From an uncultured Veillonella sp. (GTDB lineage: Bacteria > Bacillota > Negativicutes > Veillonellales > Veillonellaceae): a stretch of 5,586 nucleotides of DNA. Numbering within the stretch: position 1 is the stretch's first letter; every line of letters begins with the position of its first letter. Below are positions 1 to 5,586 of this stretch, one piece after another. The notes under the pieces are model-generated. The model did no database searches. It was not told where the DNA came from and saw nothing but the letters and a program-made list of their open reading frames with translations. A program made the position numbers and the translations under genes. Location: positions 1-5,586 of the forward strand of contig NZ_CAJZFD010000140.1 of the NCBI RefSeq assembly GCF_915069625.1. The letters are read 5' to 3'.

Positions 1-641
1 GTAGCCAATTTATGTTAACCTTTGGTAGTGATCCAAATGCAAAGGTTACTAAAAAATCTAAAAGCCCATTATCTTTCCATCCGATAGCTATTATCTTTGG
101 TCTCTTGTCCTTTGTATCTTACTTGGTTGAAGGCGCAGTAGGGGATTGGAGTGCATTATACTTATTCGAAGATAAAGGTATCGTTATCGAAGAAGCCGTT
201 ATGGGCGTTATGCTCTTTAATGGTACTATGTGTATTGGCCGTTTGCTTGGTAATACAATTGGTAAACATTTAACCTCTAAACAAGTTGTTATTGGTGGTT
301 ATTTGTTAGGCGCTATTGCAATGGGACTTATTGTATTCCTACCAGGTTATGGTTCAATGTATACATACTTATTACTTGGTATTTCTTTAGCCATGGTAGT
401 ACCAAACTTATTCTCTGCTATGGGTGAACAAAATGTTATTCCTATGACACAAGCTGTAGCAACATCTACGATGCTTGGTTATATGGGGATTTTGATGGGA
501 CCAGCATTGATTGGTTTCATTGCTCATGGCACAAGTCTTACAGTGGCATTTATCGTACTGACTGCATTACTTGTTGTTAGTGCTGGTATTGGTAAATACG
601 CTTATATGTTAATGGAAAAATCAAAAGAAGCTGAAGCTTAA
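1..641 (+). CDS. MFS transporter, C-terminal half (5'-truncated by window edge)
   Basis: This is the C-terminal half of a 12-helix major facilitator superfamily permease of the inner membrane. The reading frame is open to the left edge, so the ATG at 12 is probably an internal methionine and the first six helices lie outside the window. Numbering from that Met, a polar central loop (about 1-22) is followed by six hydrophobic segments at about 23-52, 63-82, 91-111, 116-138, 149-171 and 175-197, then a short charged tail. The EGAVGDWSALYL stretch in the first segment and GRLLGN (76-81, a motif-A-like turn between helices 8 and 9) resemble the YbjJ-like branch of the MFS. A late LGYMGILMGPALIGFIA helix fits the same branch. 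The substrate cannot be told from the sequence. The gene ends just before a strong terminator and is convergent with guaC. The family call is firm; the subfamily is from memory. Confidence 0.88.
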   Translation, partial: SQFMLTFGSDPNAKVTKKSKSPLSFHPIAIIFGLLSFVSYLVEGAVGDWSALYLFEDKGIVIEEAVMGVMLFNGTMCIGRLLGNTIGKHLTSKQVVIGGYLLGAIAMGLIVFLPGYGSMYTYLLLGISLAMVVPNLFSAMGEQNVIPMTQAVATSTMLGYMGILMGPALIGFIAHGTSLTVAFIVLTALLVVSAGIGKYAYMLMEKSKEAEA

Positions 642-643
642 AT

Positions 644-682
644 AATAGCCCCAAAGACGAAATGTCTTTGGGGCTATTTTTA
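644..682 (+). terminator. Rho-independent terminator of the MFS gene
   Basis: A perfect 15-bp stem (644-658 with 664-678) closes a five-base loop, GAAAT, and runs into a T-tract at 677-681. It starts three bases after the transporter stop codon, so it clearly ends that transcript. Confidence 0.93.
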
Positions 683-734
683 TGAAATATGGTAATATTA
701 TTACGAATATGTTGTAGATCACATTGATTACATA

Positions 735-767
735 CAAAAAAGCCACAGGATTTATCCTGTGGCTTTT
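735..767 (-). terminator. Rho-independent terminator of guaC
   Basis: A 13-bp perfect stem (738-750 with 755-767) has a four-base loop. Read on the minus strand, the GC-rich stem is followed by six T residues (plus-strand A-run 736-741). It lies 15 bases beyond the guaC stop. On the plus strand only four Ts follow the stem, so it may also act as a weaker back-up terminator for readthrough from the transporter. Confidence 0.9.
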
Positions 768-782
768 ACATGTAATATTGTA

Positions 783-1769
783 TTAACGGTCACCGTTGAA
801 GATGGAGTTTTTAACAAGTACATAGTCTACTTTGCGGATTGCTTGTAGAGTAGTACCGCCAGCATAAGAGATAGCGGATTGTAAATCTTGTTCCATTTCA
901 ACTAATGTATCAAAGATAGAACCTTTAGAATCGATGAAGATTTTTTTGCCTTCTACGTTTTTGCGTTCACCTTTTTGGAACTCAGAAGCGGAACCAAAGT
1001 ATTCCTTTACTGCTTTGCCGTCAACGATTTTTTCTTCCCCTGGGGATTCTTCATGGCCAGCGAATAGGGAGCCGATCATAACCATAGTAGCACCAAAGCG
1101 GATAGATTTAGCAATGTCGCCATGATCGCGGATACCACCGTCAGCAATGATAGGTTTAGTAGCTGCTTTTGCACACCAGCGAACCGCAGCCAATTGCCAA
1201 CCACCTGTACCGAAGCCAGTTTTTAATTTAGTGATACAAACTTTACCAGGACCGATACCAACTTTAGTTGCATCTGCACCAGCATTTTCAAGTTCACGAA
1301 CTGCTTCTGGTGTACCTACGTTACCAGCGATAACAAATGTACCAGGCAAGTTCTTTTTGATGTATTGAATCATATCGATTACTGCGTTGGAGTGACCATG
1401 AGCAATATCGATTGTAATGTATTCAGGTGTTAAGTTTGCTTTTTTGAATTCATCAACTAAAGCAAATTCTTCTGGTTTTACACCAATGGAAATAGAAGAA
1501 TATAAGTTGAGGTCGTGCATGCGTTTTACAAAGTCCATACGACGTTCTGGTTGGAAACGATGCATGATATAGAAATAACCTTCACGAGCTAATTTTTCTG
1601 CCAATTCTTCGTCGATAATAGTTTGCATATTTGCAGGAACTACTGGTAAACGGAATGTGCGGTTACCTAATTTAACATGTGTATCACATTCGCTGCGGCT
1701 AGTTACGATACATTTATTAGGAATCAATTGCACGTCTTCATAATCAAAGATGTTCGTTGTGTTAATCAT
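783..1769 (-). CDS. guaC: GMP reductase (Firmicute-type GuaC)
   Basis: The product is predicted to catalyse NADPH-dependent reductive deamination of GMP to IMP in the cytoplasm, returning guanine nucleotides to the purine pool. The 328-residue protein is one TIM-barrel domain without the CBS pair of most IMP dehydrogenases. It starts [14 protein letters not shown], typical of the short Firmicute GMP reductases. The nucleotide/K+ loop [10 protein letters not shown] (171-180) carries the catalytic cysteine at 178; [15 protein letters not shown] (208-222) and [15 protein letters not shown] (231-245) are phosphate-binding strands, and [13 protein letters not shown] (256-268) is the active-site flap. 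The length matches the family. I chose the ATG at 1769 because AAGGAG lies 11 nt upstream (1781-1786) and the homologous N-terminus begins here. An in-frame extension to 1883 would overlap the promoter and adds residues unlike the family. It is monocistronic, with its own promoter and terminator. Confidence 0.96.
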   Translation of the reverse strand: MINTTNIFDYEDVQLIPNKCIVTSRSECDTHVKLGNRTFRLPVVPANMQTIIDEELAEKLAREGYFYIMHRFQPERRMDFVKRMHDLNLYSSISIGVKPEEFALVDEFKKANLTPEYITIDIAHGHSNAVIDMIQYIKKNLPGTFVIAGNVGTPEAVRELENAGADATKVGIGPGKVCITKLKTGFGTGGWQLAAVRWCAKAATKPIIADGGIRDHGDIAKSIRFGATMVMIGSLFAGHEESPGEEKIVDGKAVKEYFGSASEFQKGERKNVEGKKIFIDSKGSIFDTLVEMEQDLQSAISYAGGTTLQAIRKVDYVLVKNSIFNGDR

Positions 1770-1780
1770 ATTTTCTATAT

Positions 1781-1786
1781 CTCCTT
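1781..1786 (-). promoter_or_regulatory. Ribosome binding site that fixes the guaC start
   Basis: AAGGAG on the minus strand lies 11 nt before the ATG at 1769. No comparable site precedes the upstream in-frame ATG codons, so this site supports the 328-residue product. Confidence 0.8.
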
Positions 1787-1812
1787 CGAGTATTACAAAT
1801 TGAACCTGTACC

Positions 1813-1841
1813 ATTATACTGAATTTGTTTTCAATTTTCAA
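1813..1841 (-). promoter_or_regulatory. Sigma-70-type promoter of guaC
   Basis: On the minus strand a -35 box TTGAAA (1836-1841) and a perfect -10 box TATAAT (1813-1818) are separated by exactly 17 bp. Transcription would begin near 1806, giving a leader of roughly 37 nt before the ATG at 1769. That is too short for a purine riboswitch, and none is seen. Purine control, if any, would have to act through a protein operator, which I cannot identify. Confidence 0.8.
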
Positions 1842-1926
1842 TACATTCCGAATATTAAAAACACTCATATAGTTATTATACAATTTTATAGGTAGCTTGT
1901 CTGTACATTTTCTCTATGTTCAGCCC

Positions 1927-1944
1927 ATTATATACACATTATAT
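1927..1944 (+). promoter_or_regulatory. Possible -10 region of the thiT-mobAB-moeA unit
   Basis: Two copies of ATTATAT (1927-1933 and 1938-1944) lie just upstream of the thiT ribosome binding site. TATATA at 1929-1934 could serve as a -10 box with a start near 1941, but no good -35 box is found 15-18 bp upstream. The stretch 1842-1926 has no clear TPP riboswitch (no CTGAGA core), terminator or antiterminator. The operon promoter must lie in this gap or read through it; its exact position is uncertain. Confidence 0.25.
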
Positions 1945-1948
1945 TAAT

Positions 1949-1954
1949 AGGAGG
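1949..1954 (+). promoter_or_regulatory. Strong ribosome binding site of thiT
   Basis: AGGAGG, a near-perfect match to the anti-Shine-Dalgarno sequence, sits 8 nt before the ATG at 1963 and fixes the start. Confidence 0.85.
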
Positions 1955-1962
1955 TTATTTTA

Positions 1963-2493
1963 ATGGAGCATTCCAAGACACGCATGATAGCAGAAGCTGG
2001 TGTAGCTATTGCTATTGCACAAGTATTATCTTTTATTACACTTTTTCATATGCCACAAGGCGGTTCCATTAAGGCCGCATCCATGGTACCTCTCATGATT
2101 TTTGCATATCGCTGGGGTGGTGCACGCGGTATTTTGGCTGGCGTTGTATATGGCATACTTCATTTCTTGCTCGGATTTAAATCATCTATCCATTATCTAA
2201 GCATCATCCTAGACTATCTTGTTGCTTACGGTGTTATTGGTGTGTGTGGATATTTCAAGGACAATATGACAGGTCTTGTTAGCGGATCTATTGTTGCTAT
2301 TGCGCTTCGTTGGTTTGCGTCCGTAACAAGTGGTGCTGTTGTATTTGCTAGTTATGCACCGCAAGGTCAAAATCCATGGATCTACTCTATGATTTATAAT
2401 GCATCTTATATGGTGCCGGATGGAATTCTTAATATTATTGTGTTGTTGTTTGTTTACCAAGGGGTAAAAAGAGGGTTGAAACGCGGTGCTTAA
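1963..2493 (+). CDS. thiT: ECF transporter S component, thiamine-type (ThiT/YuaJ-like)
   Basis: This is a 176-residue, six-helix membrane protein, the substrate-binding S component of an energy-coupling factor transporter. It would work with a shared EcfA-EcfA'-EcfT module encoded elsewhere. Family marks include PQGGS (31-35) between helices 1 and 2, RWG (50-52) opening helix 2, LDYLVAYG (83-90) in helix 3, and SGAVVFASYAPQG (123-135) followed by WIYSMIYNASYMVP (139-152). Tyr141 and Asn146 align with thiamine-contacting residues of Lactococcus ThiT. Asp84 replaces the ligand Glu, and Ser120 sits where a His is found (alignment from memory). The length is normal for the family. The gene opens the operon, overlaps mobAB by 8 nt and has a strong ribosome binding site. 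No TPP riboswitch is visible. The fold is firm; thiamine as substrate is likely, but an altered ligand cannot be excluded. Confidence 0.87.
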   Translation: MEHSKTRMIAEAGVAIAIAQVLSFITLFHMPQGGSIKAASMVPLMIFAYRWGGARGILAGVVYGILHFLLGFKSSIHYLSIILDYLVAYGVIGVCGYFKDNMTGLVSGSIVAIALRWFASVTSGAVVFASYAPQGQNPWIYSMIYNASYMVPDGILNIIVLLFVYQGVKRGLKRGA

Positions 2494-3610
2494 TTTAGGC
2501 GTAATTATTTTGGCCGGTGGCCTAAGTTCACGCATGGGATATCCTAAGGCTTTATTGCCTTGGACGAATGGTGAAAGCCTCATTTCTCATGCGCTGCGCA
2601 ATGCATTAGAACATGATGCTAATGACATTCTCATTTCTATCGGTGACGATGAAAGTCTAGGCCAAGCCATTCAGGCTAATATTATCGACACATTGTCGAA
2701 TAAAGAGAAAGAAAAAGTTTCTATCGTTCGGGATTCTGTTCCTCGAAGTGGTCCATTAGGCGGATTATATAGCACATTGGCCGTAGGCAAGAGTCATGCC
2801 TATGCGGTGTTAGCTGTAGATATGCCGTTTATGGATTTTAATTTATATTACGATTGGCTCTACCAAGTAGAAGGCGATGACTGGCGTGTTATTGTGCCTG
2901 TTGGTGAAAGTGGACGCTATGAGCCTATGGCGGGGATATATAAGCCATCCATTGCTCCATTATTGCAAACCGCTTTAGCAGGAGAGGATGTATCTTTGCA
3001 GCATGCATTAGATATTGTAGGACCTGTGGTAACCATTGATGCAGGTGATTACGGTCATCATTTACGCAATGTGAATCATATAGAGGATTATAAGTGGTCC
3101 CGCGCAGAGGCTGTTAATGCGAATCGTCATGTTCCACTTATCAGCGTAGTTGCTGAAAAACGTAAGACTGGTAAAACTACGGTGGTAACGCGACTAATTA
3201 AGGAATTAGAACAAATTGGTTTCTCTGTAGGCGTTGTAAAAAGCGATAAACATGGCTTTCACATGGATTATGAAGGAACTGATACGGATCTTGCTATGAA
3301 AGCAGGCGCCACGGCCGTAGCCATTGCAGGCCCAACGGAAACGGCCATACGCATTCGCACAGAAAAACAATCTAATCTGTATGATTTGGTACAGCAATTA
3401 CCTGTAGATATTGCTATACTAGAAACGAGATCTCAAGGTATATTTCCGATTGTAGAGGTAACTAGAGAGGGGTATACAGAATCACTGATATCCAGTGATA
3501 TAGAACGCGTAGAGACCATAGAGGTTACTAAATTAGATCAATGTTTACCAGCGTTGGTATGTCGAATACAAAGTATGATGAGGAATTTAGATGATAGCCG
3601 TTACTGTTGA
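2486..3610 (+). CDS. mobAB: MobA-MobB fusion: molybdenum cofactor guanylyltransferase with MobB GTPase domain
   Basis: This 374-residue cytoplasmic protein joins two usually separate proteins. MobA (about 1-205) transfers GMP from GTP to Mo-molybdopterin, giving the guanine dinucleotide cofactor. It shows the nucleotidyltransferase signature LAGGLSSRMGYPKALL (9-24), a GPLGGL turn (89-94), the metal-binding DMP (112-114), GRYEPMAGIY (143-152) and the closing NVNHIEDY (195-202). MobB (about 216-350) is a P-loop GTP-binding helper: its Walker A region is VVAEKRKTGKTT (221-232), followed by KSDKHGF (252-258) and ILETRSQG (311-318). The P-loop is atypical, with six residues rather than five between VV and GK. 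The start is a GTG inside the end of thiT (overlap GTGCTTAA), with GAGGG 10 nt upstream, so translation is probably coupled. The 3' end overlaps moeA by 20 nt. The protein itself looks intact. Confidence 0.92.
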   Translation: MLNLGVIILAGGLSSRMGYPKALLPWTNGESLISHALRNALEHDANDILISIGDDESLGQAIQANIIDTLSNKEKEKVSIVRDSVPRSGPLGGLYSTLAVGKSHAYAVLAVDMPFMDFNLYYDWLYQVEGDDWRVIVPVGESGRYEPMAGIYKPSIAPLLQTALAGEDVSLQHALDIVGPVVTIDAGDYGHHLRNVNHIEDYKWSRAEAVNANRHVPLISVVAEKRKTGKTTVVTRLIKELEQIGFSVGVVKSDKHGFHMDYEGTDTDLAMKAGATAVAIAGPTETAIRIRTEKQSNLYDLVQQLPVDIAILETRSQGIFPIVEVTREGYTESLISSDIERVETIEVTKLDQCLPALVCRIQSMMRNLDDSRYC

Positions 3611-4418
3611 TGAAGCGCTTCATTTGTGGAATGAGGCTTTACGAGAACAACATCATAGCATCGAATCCATTGCCGTTGGCGACGCAAAAGGATGTGTGTT
3701 GGCTGAAGATATTTTGGCACCTACTGATGTGCCCGCTTTTCATAAATCCGCAATGGATGGGTATGCCTTAGCATATGATCCTAATTGTGATACCTATATC
3801 GTCGATGGTATCATCGGCGCTGGTGTCGTATGGGATAAGCCTGTAACGACTGGCCATGCTGTACGTATCATGACAGGTGCTCCTGTACCAAGTACTTGTG
3901 ATACAGTTATCATGCAAGAACAGGTGAAAGGTACTGGCGAAGTAGGGTCTACAATTACTTTACAAGGTACGCAACAAAAGGGTAGCCATATTATCCCTCG
4001 TGGTGAAGAATGTTCCGCAGGGACCGTTGTCATACCAAAGGGCACAGAAATAACCTCTACGGTGCAGACAATTTTGACCGGACTTGGTTTAACCAATGTA
4101 TCTGTGTACGCGATGCCACGTATACTGGTTCTTACATCTGGGCATGAGGTTATTGAGCCGGGCGAACCCTTAACTGCAGGGAAAATTTACAATTCAAATC
4201 GCATGATGATTTGTAGTTTACTTGCTGATTTAGGTTTTCGACGCGTTACCCATTATCATGTGAGCGATGCACCGGATAGACTAGACGCAGAAATTGAACG
4301 CGTCCTTGAACTCAGTGAACAAGCAGATATCATCATCAGCTCAGGCGGAGTATCTGTAGGTATGTTTGATACAATGCCTCTTATATATGAAAAATTAGGA
4401 GCTAAAATTAGGAGCTAA
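3591..4418 (+). CDS. moeA: MoeA N-terminal fragment (275 residues)
   Basis: This is the part of moeA translated from the normal start. It holds the N-terminal linker helices, DVPAFHKSAMDGYAL (46-60) with the conserved Asp56, the domain II segment RIMTGAPVPSTCDTVIMQE (92-110) and IIPRGEECSAG (134-144). It then enters the MoeA/MogA-like domain, with LTSGHEVIEPGEPL (181-194), KIYNSN (198-203) and SGGVSVGMFD (251-260). It ends with four foreign residues (IRS after GAK, then a stop) created by the duplication. The domain lacks its RPG and GLSGNP half, so folding and activity are doubtful. His185 replaces the Asp of E. coli TGDEL; other Firmicute MoeA proteins also vary there, so this is not taken as damage. 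Confidence 0.8.
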   Translation: MIAVTVDEALHLWNEALREQHHSIESIAVGDAKGCVLAEDILAPTDVPAFHKSAMDGYALAYDPNCDTYIVDGIIGAGVVWDKPVTTGHAVRIMTGAPVPSTCDTVIMQEQVKGTGEVGSTITLQGTQQKGSHIIPRGEECSAGTVVIPKGTEITSTVQTILTGLGLTNVSVYAMPRILVLTSGHEVIEPGEPLTAGKIYNSNRMMICSLLADLGFRRVTHYHVSDAPDRLDAEIERVLELSEQADIIISSGGVSVGMFDTMPLIYEKLGAKIRS

Positions 4419-4420
4419 AA
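4395..4420 (+). repeat. 13-bp perfect tandem duplication in moeA
   Basis: Two adjacent identical copies of TTAGGAGCTAAAA occur at 4395-4407 and 4408-4420. The period-13 match extends left to 4391 because AAAA precedes the first copy, giving 30 bases in register. Thirteen is not a multiple of three, so the extra copy shifts the frame. The 4-base AAAA shared at the borders is typical of replication slippage at a microhomology. Each copy contains AGGAG. Confidence 0.95.
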
Positions 4421-4440
4421 CCTTATACGGTCGTATCCAA

Positions 4441-4839
4441 ATGCGTCCGGGGGCGGCCTCCTATGGGGCCGTTACGCCTAAAGGTCAACTTATCTTTGGT
4501 TTATCAGGTAATCCCGGTGCAGCCTTTAATGGTTGGCACCTACTGGTGGTTCCTACATTGCGTAGATATAAAGGTATTAAAAATTGGTCCACCCCAGTAC
4601 TTAATTGTGTAATGGATTGCGATCTATCTAAACGTAATGCCTTTGACCGCTACGTGCAAGGCAAGGTCATATTTGGTGATGGACAACCTCGTTTTGTGGC
4701 AAATCGTCACTTTAACAGTAGCAGCATGCTTGGATTATATACCGTTAATGCCTTAGCCTGCATTCCACAAGGCGTACATGAGGTACATGAAGGAGATATA
4801 TTTAAGGTATATTTGCTAGGCCTCTTACCAACAATATAA
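4441..4839 (+). CDS. moeA: MoeA C-terminal fragment (up to 132 residues)
   Basis: This is the distal part of moeA in the shifted frame. It contains MRPGAASYGAV and FGLSGNPGAAF (molybdopterin-binding loop of the MoeA/MogA-like domain), the helix WHLLVVPTLRRYKG, and the C-terminal beta-barrel ending NSSSMLGLYTVNALACIPQGVHEVHEGDIFKVYLL. Upstream of the ATG at 4441 the frame is open back to a TAG at 4396-4398, and that segment reads as genuine MoeA (LGAKTLYGRIQ). The ATG is therefore not a native start. The nearest AGGAG ends 26 nt before it, too far for efficient initiation, though reinitiation after the stop at 4418 is conceivable. Alone it is not expected to have MoeA activity. Confidence 0.7.
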   Translation: MRPGAASYGAVTPKGQLIFGLSGNPGAAFNGWHLLVVPTLRRYKGIKNWSTPVLNCVMDCDLSKRNAFDRYVQGKVIFGDGQPRFVANRHFNSSSMLGLYTVNALACIPQGVHEVHEGDIFKVYLLGLLPTI

Positions 4840-4847
4840 TAAATTGC

Positions 4848-4874
4848 AAGGGACTCATGTATGAGTCCCTTTTT
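4848..4874 (+). terminator. Rho-independent terminator of the thiT-mobAB-moeA operon
   Basis: A 10-bp stem (AAGGGACTCA, 4848-4857, with 4862-4871) and a four-base loop are followed by Ts to 4874. It begins nine bases after the moeA stop. The gene on the other strand ends 37 nt further right, so the hairpin may also serve it, although the minus-strand T-tract is poor. Confidence 0.88.
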
Positions 4875-4910
4875 AAATTAGTACAGGCCTGTAGTATTTC
4901 CAAGAACTAT

Positions 4911-5586
4911 CTATTTACGTTCAAAGTGCGCAGATAGCATGGATCCAATTACTTTTTCAATTTTAGAGTTTGTAATGTCTGGACCCTTGAATAGGATCAA
5001 CATTACGTCATCGGAATTGTCTTGTTTAGATACCATCAAGACGCCGCTACCACGAGCACCATTATCGTCGTAATCTTTTGCAACAATAATCATGTTGAGG
5101 TAATGGTCTTTCATGTATGTATATACTTTGCTTTGTTTAGCAGAATTGCCGATGCTACTCGCCATGCCCATAGCACGGTTGAATACGATAGTATTCGCAT
5201 TGTGCGGGTTATTGCGAAGTTGTTGTTTTTCTTCATCGTTTAGTGGCAATAGGTTAACCATCATGGATTCGCCCATGCGGCCACGAAGCATAGCTGGCAT
5301 GGTTTCACGCACATCTGCAGGAATGTCGTTGCTAGGATTTAGCTTCAAATCCTTAGGCACTGTCATGTACAATGTACCCTTGCTATTTTGGCCTTGTACG
5401 GTTTTACTATTGTCGATAGCGCCCATTGTGAAAGTATCTTTAATGATTTCCATTTGTACGCCTAATGGTTTTTCAGGTACGCCACGGCTAGCCACTTGGA
5501 TATCGCCAGATTTAGTTTTCTTAATTGTTTCCACAGACCAAGTTGCACCAGGTTTGCCTTCATCGCTAGGAGATGTCAACGCAGCA
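4911..5586 (-). CDS. Unrecognised, probably exported protein (5' end beyond window)
   Basis: The frame is open to the right edge, so the start is missing and about 224 C-terminal residues are visible. The in-frame TTG at 5579 is unlikely to be the true start because it has no ribosome binding site and coding sequence continues upstream. I do not recognise the family. The visible part has no membrane helix and is mostly polar. It has alternating strand-like segments (TWSVETIKKTKSGDIQVASRG; GTLYMTVPKDLKL), a Met-rich region (ETMPAMLRGRMGESMMVNLLP), a probable helix (KVYTYMKDHYLNMIIVAKDY) and a C-terminal strand-helix (DVMLILFKGPDI...VIGSMLSAHFERK). The first visible residues, AALTSPSDEG, could be the end of a signal peptide followed by a flexible start of the mature chain, but this is inference. 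It is convergent with moeA, so it need not be related to molybdenum cofactor synthesis. Confidence 0.7.
   Translation of the reverse strand, partial: AALTSPSDEGKPGATWSVETIKKTKSGDIQVASRGVPEKPLGVQMEIIKDTFTMGAIDNSKTVQGQNSKGTLYMTVPKDLKLNPSNDIPADVRETMPAMLRGRMGESMMVNLLPLNDEEKQQLRNNPHNANTIVFNRAMGMASSIGNSAKQSKVYTYMKDHYLNMIIVAKDYDDNGARGSGVLMVSKQDNSDDVMLILFKGPDITNSKIEKVIGSMLSAHFERK

Larger units (their letters stand above)
3591..4839 (+). pseudogene. moeA: moeA, molybdopterin molybdenumtransferase, disrupted by a 13-bp tandem duplication
   Basis: MoeA inserts molybdate into adenylylated molybdopterin, the step before MobA. The locus is frameshifted: the frame from the ATG at 3591 stops at 4416-4418, and the rest of the protein continues in the +1 frame to 4839. 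The cause is an exact duplication of TTAGGAGCTAAAA (4395-4407, 4408-4420). Deleting one copy joins EKLGAK directly to TLYGRIQMRPG and gives 411 residues, the usual MoeA length, with all domains in order: N-terminal SAMDGYA, domain II PRGEE, the MoeA/MogA-like domain TSGHEV...SGGVSVG...GLSGNP, and a C-terminal barrel. The break falls inside that MPT-binding domain, so an unshifted product would be inactive. GAGGAA 5 nt before the ATG and the 20-nt overlap with mobAB support the start. Apart from the duplication, both halves look well conserved, which suggests a recent event. An assembly error is possible. Confidence 0.88.

Noticed and set aside
692..704. Near-perfect palindrome GTAATATTATTAC between the two convergent terminators
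   Set aside because: Short, purely AT-rich around the centre, and in a non-coding gap between two terminators; readily expected by chance and with no associated gene or second copy seen.
1897..1920. TTGTCT as a -35 box with TATGTT as a -10 box for the thiT operon
   Set aside because: The spacing is only about 12 bp, too short for a sigma-70 promoter.
1842..1962. TPP or purine riboswitch in the guaC-thiT divergent region
   Set aside because: The mapped guaC leader is only about 37 nt, and the thiT side lacks recognisable conserved riboswitch core sequences.
2209..2583. 124-codon open frame on the minus strand across thiT and mobAB
   Set aside because: It is antisense to two well-supported genes, has no family resemblance and no ribosome binding site; it is a shadow frame.
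4126..4152. His185 in place of the Asp of TGDEL in MoeA as a sign of decay
   Set aside because: Firmicute-type MoeA proteins vary at this site, and all other motifs are intact, so it does not indicate loss of function.
4399..4418. Designed programmed frameshift site in moeA
   Set aside because: No slippery heptamer or CUU-UGA type site is present, and the SD-like AGGAG copies are part of the duplicated unit. Duplication is the simpler explanation; the recoding idea is kept only as a low-interest finding.

Overview
The window looks like a chromosomal segment of an anaerobic Negativicute, most probably Veillonella or a close relative. The inference rests on moderately AT-rich coding DNA, strong AGGAGG-type ribosome binding sites, a Firmicute-type GMP reductase, a Firmicute (YuaJ-like) thiamine ECF S component, a MobA-MobB fusion and a MoeA with a Firmicute-style RPG/GLSGNP domain. 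The genus is inferred from protein character and was not tested by database search. No phage, IS element, CRISPR, tRNA or rRNA is visible.

Layout. (1) Positions 1-641, plus strand: C-terminal half of a major facilitator superfamily transporter, closed by a strong intrinsic terminator. (2) Positions 783-1769, minus strand: guaC (GMP reductase), convergent with the transporter, with its own promoter (about 1813-1841) and terminator (about 735-767). (3) Positions 1963-4839, plus strand: a tightly packed three-gene unit, thiT, then mobAB overlapping it by 8 nt, then moeA overlapping mobAB by 20 nt, ending at a terminator at about 4848-4874. (4) Positions 4911-5586, minus strand: 3' part of a gene for an unrecognised, probably exported protein that runs off the right edge.

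How the genes fit together. MoeA inserts molybdate into molybdopterin. MobA then adds GMP to make the guanine dinucleotide form used by DMSO-reductase-family enzymes such as respiratory nitrate reductase. MobB is a GTP-binding helper. GuaC (GMP to IMP) belongs to purine salvage and is divergently transcribed from this unit. The place of a thiamine transporter gene at the head of a molybdenum-cofactor operon is unexplained; no TPP riboswitch is visible in its short leader.

The main discovery is that moeA is broken. An exact 13-bp tandem duplication (TTAGGAGCTAAAA, copies at 4395-4407 and 4408-4420) shifts the frame inside the molybdopterin-binding domain and splits the gene into a 275-codon piece and a downstream piece. 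Removing one copy by eye restores a continuous 411-residue MoeA. It is either a recent slipped-strand mutation, a reversible (phase-variable) switch, or an assembly artefact.
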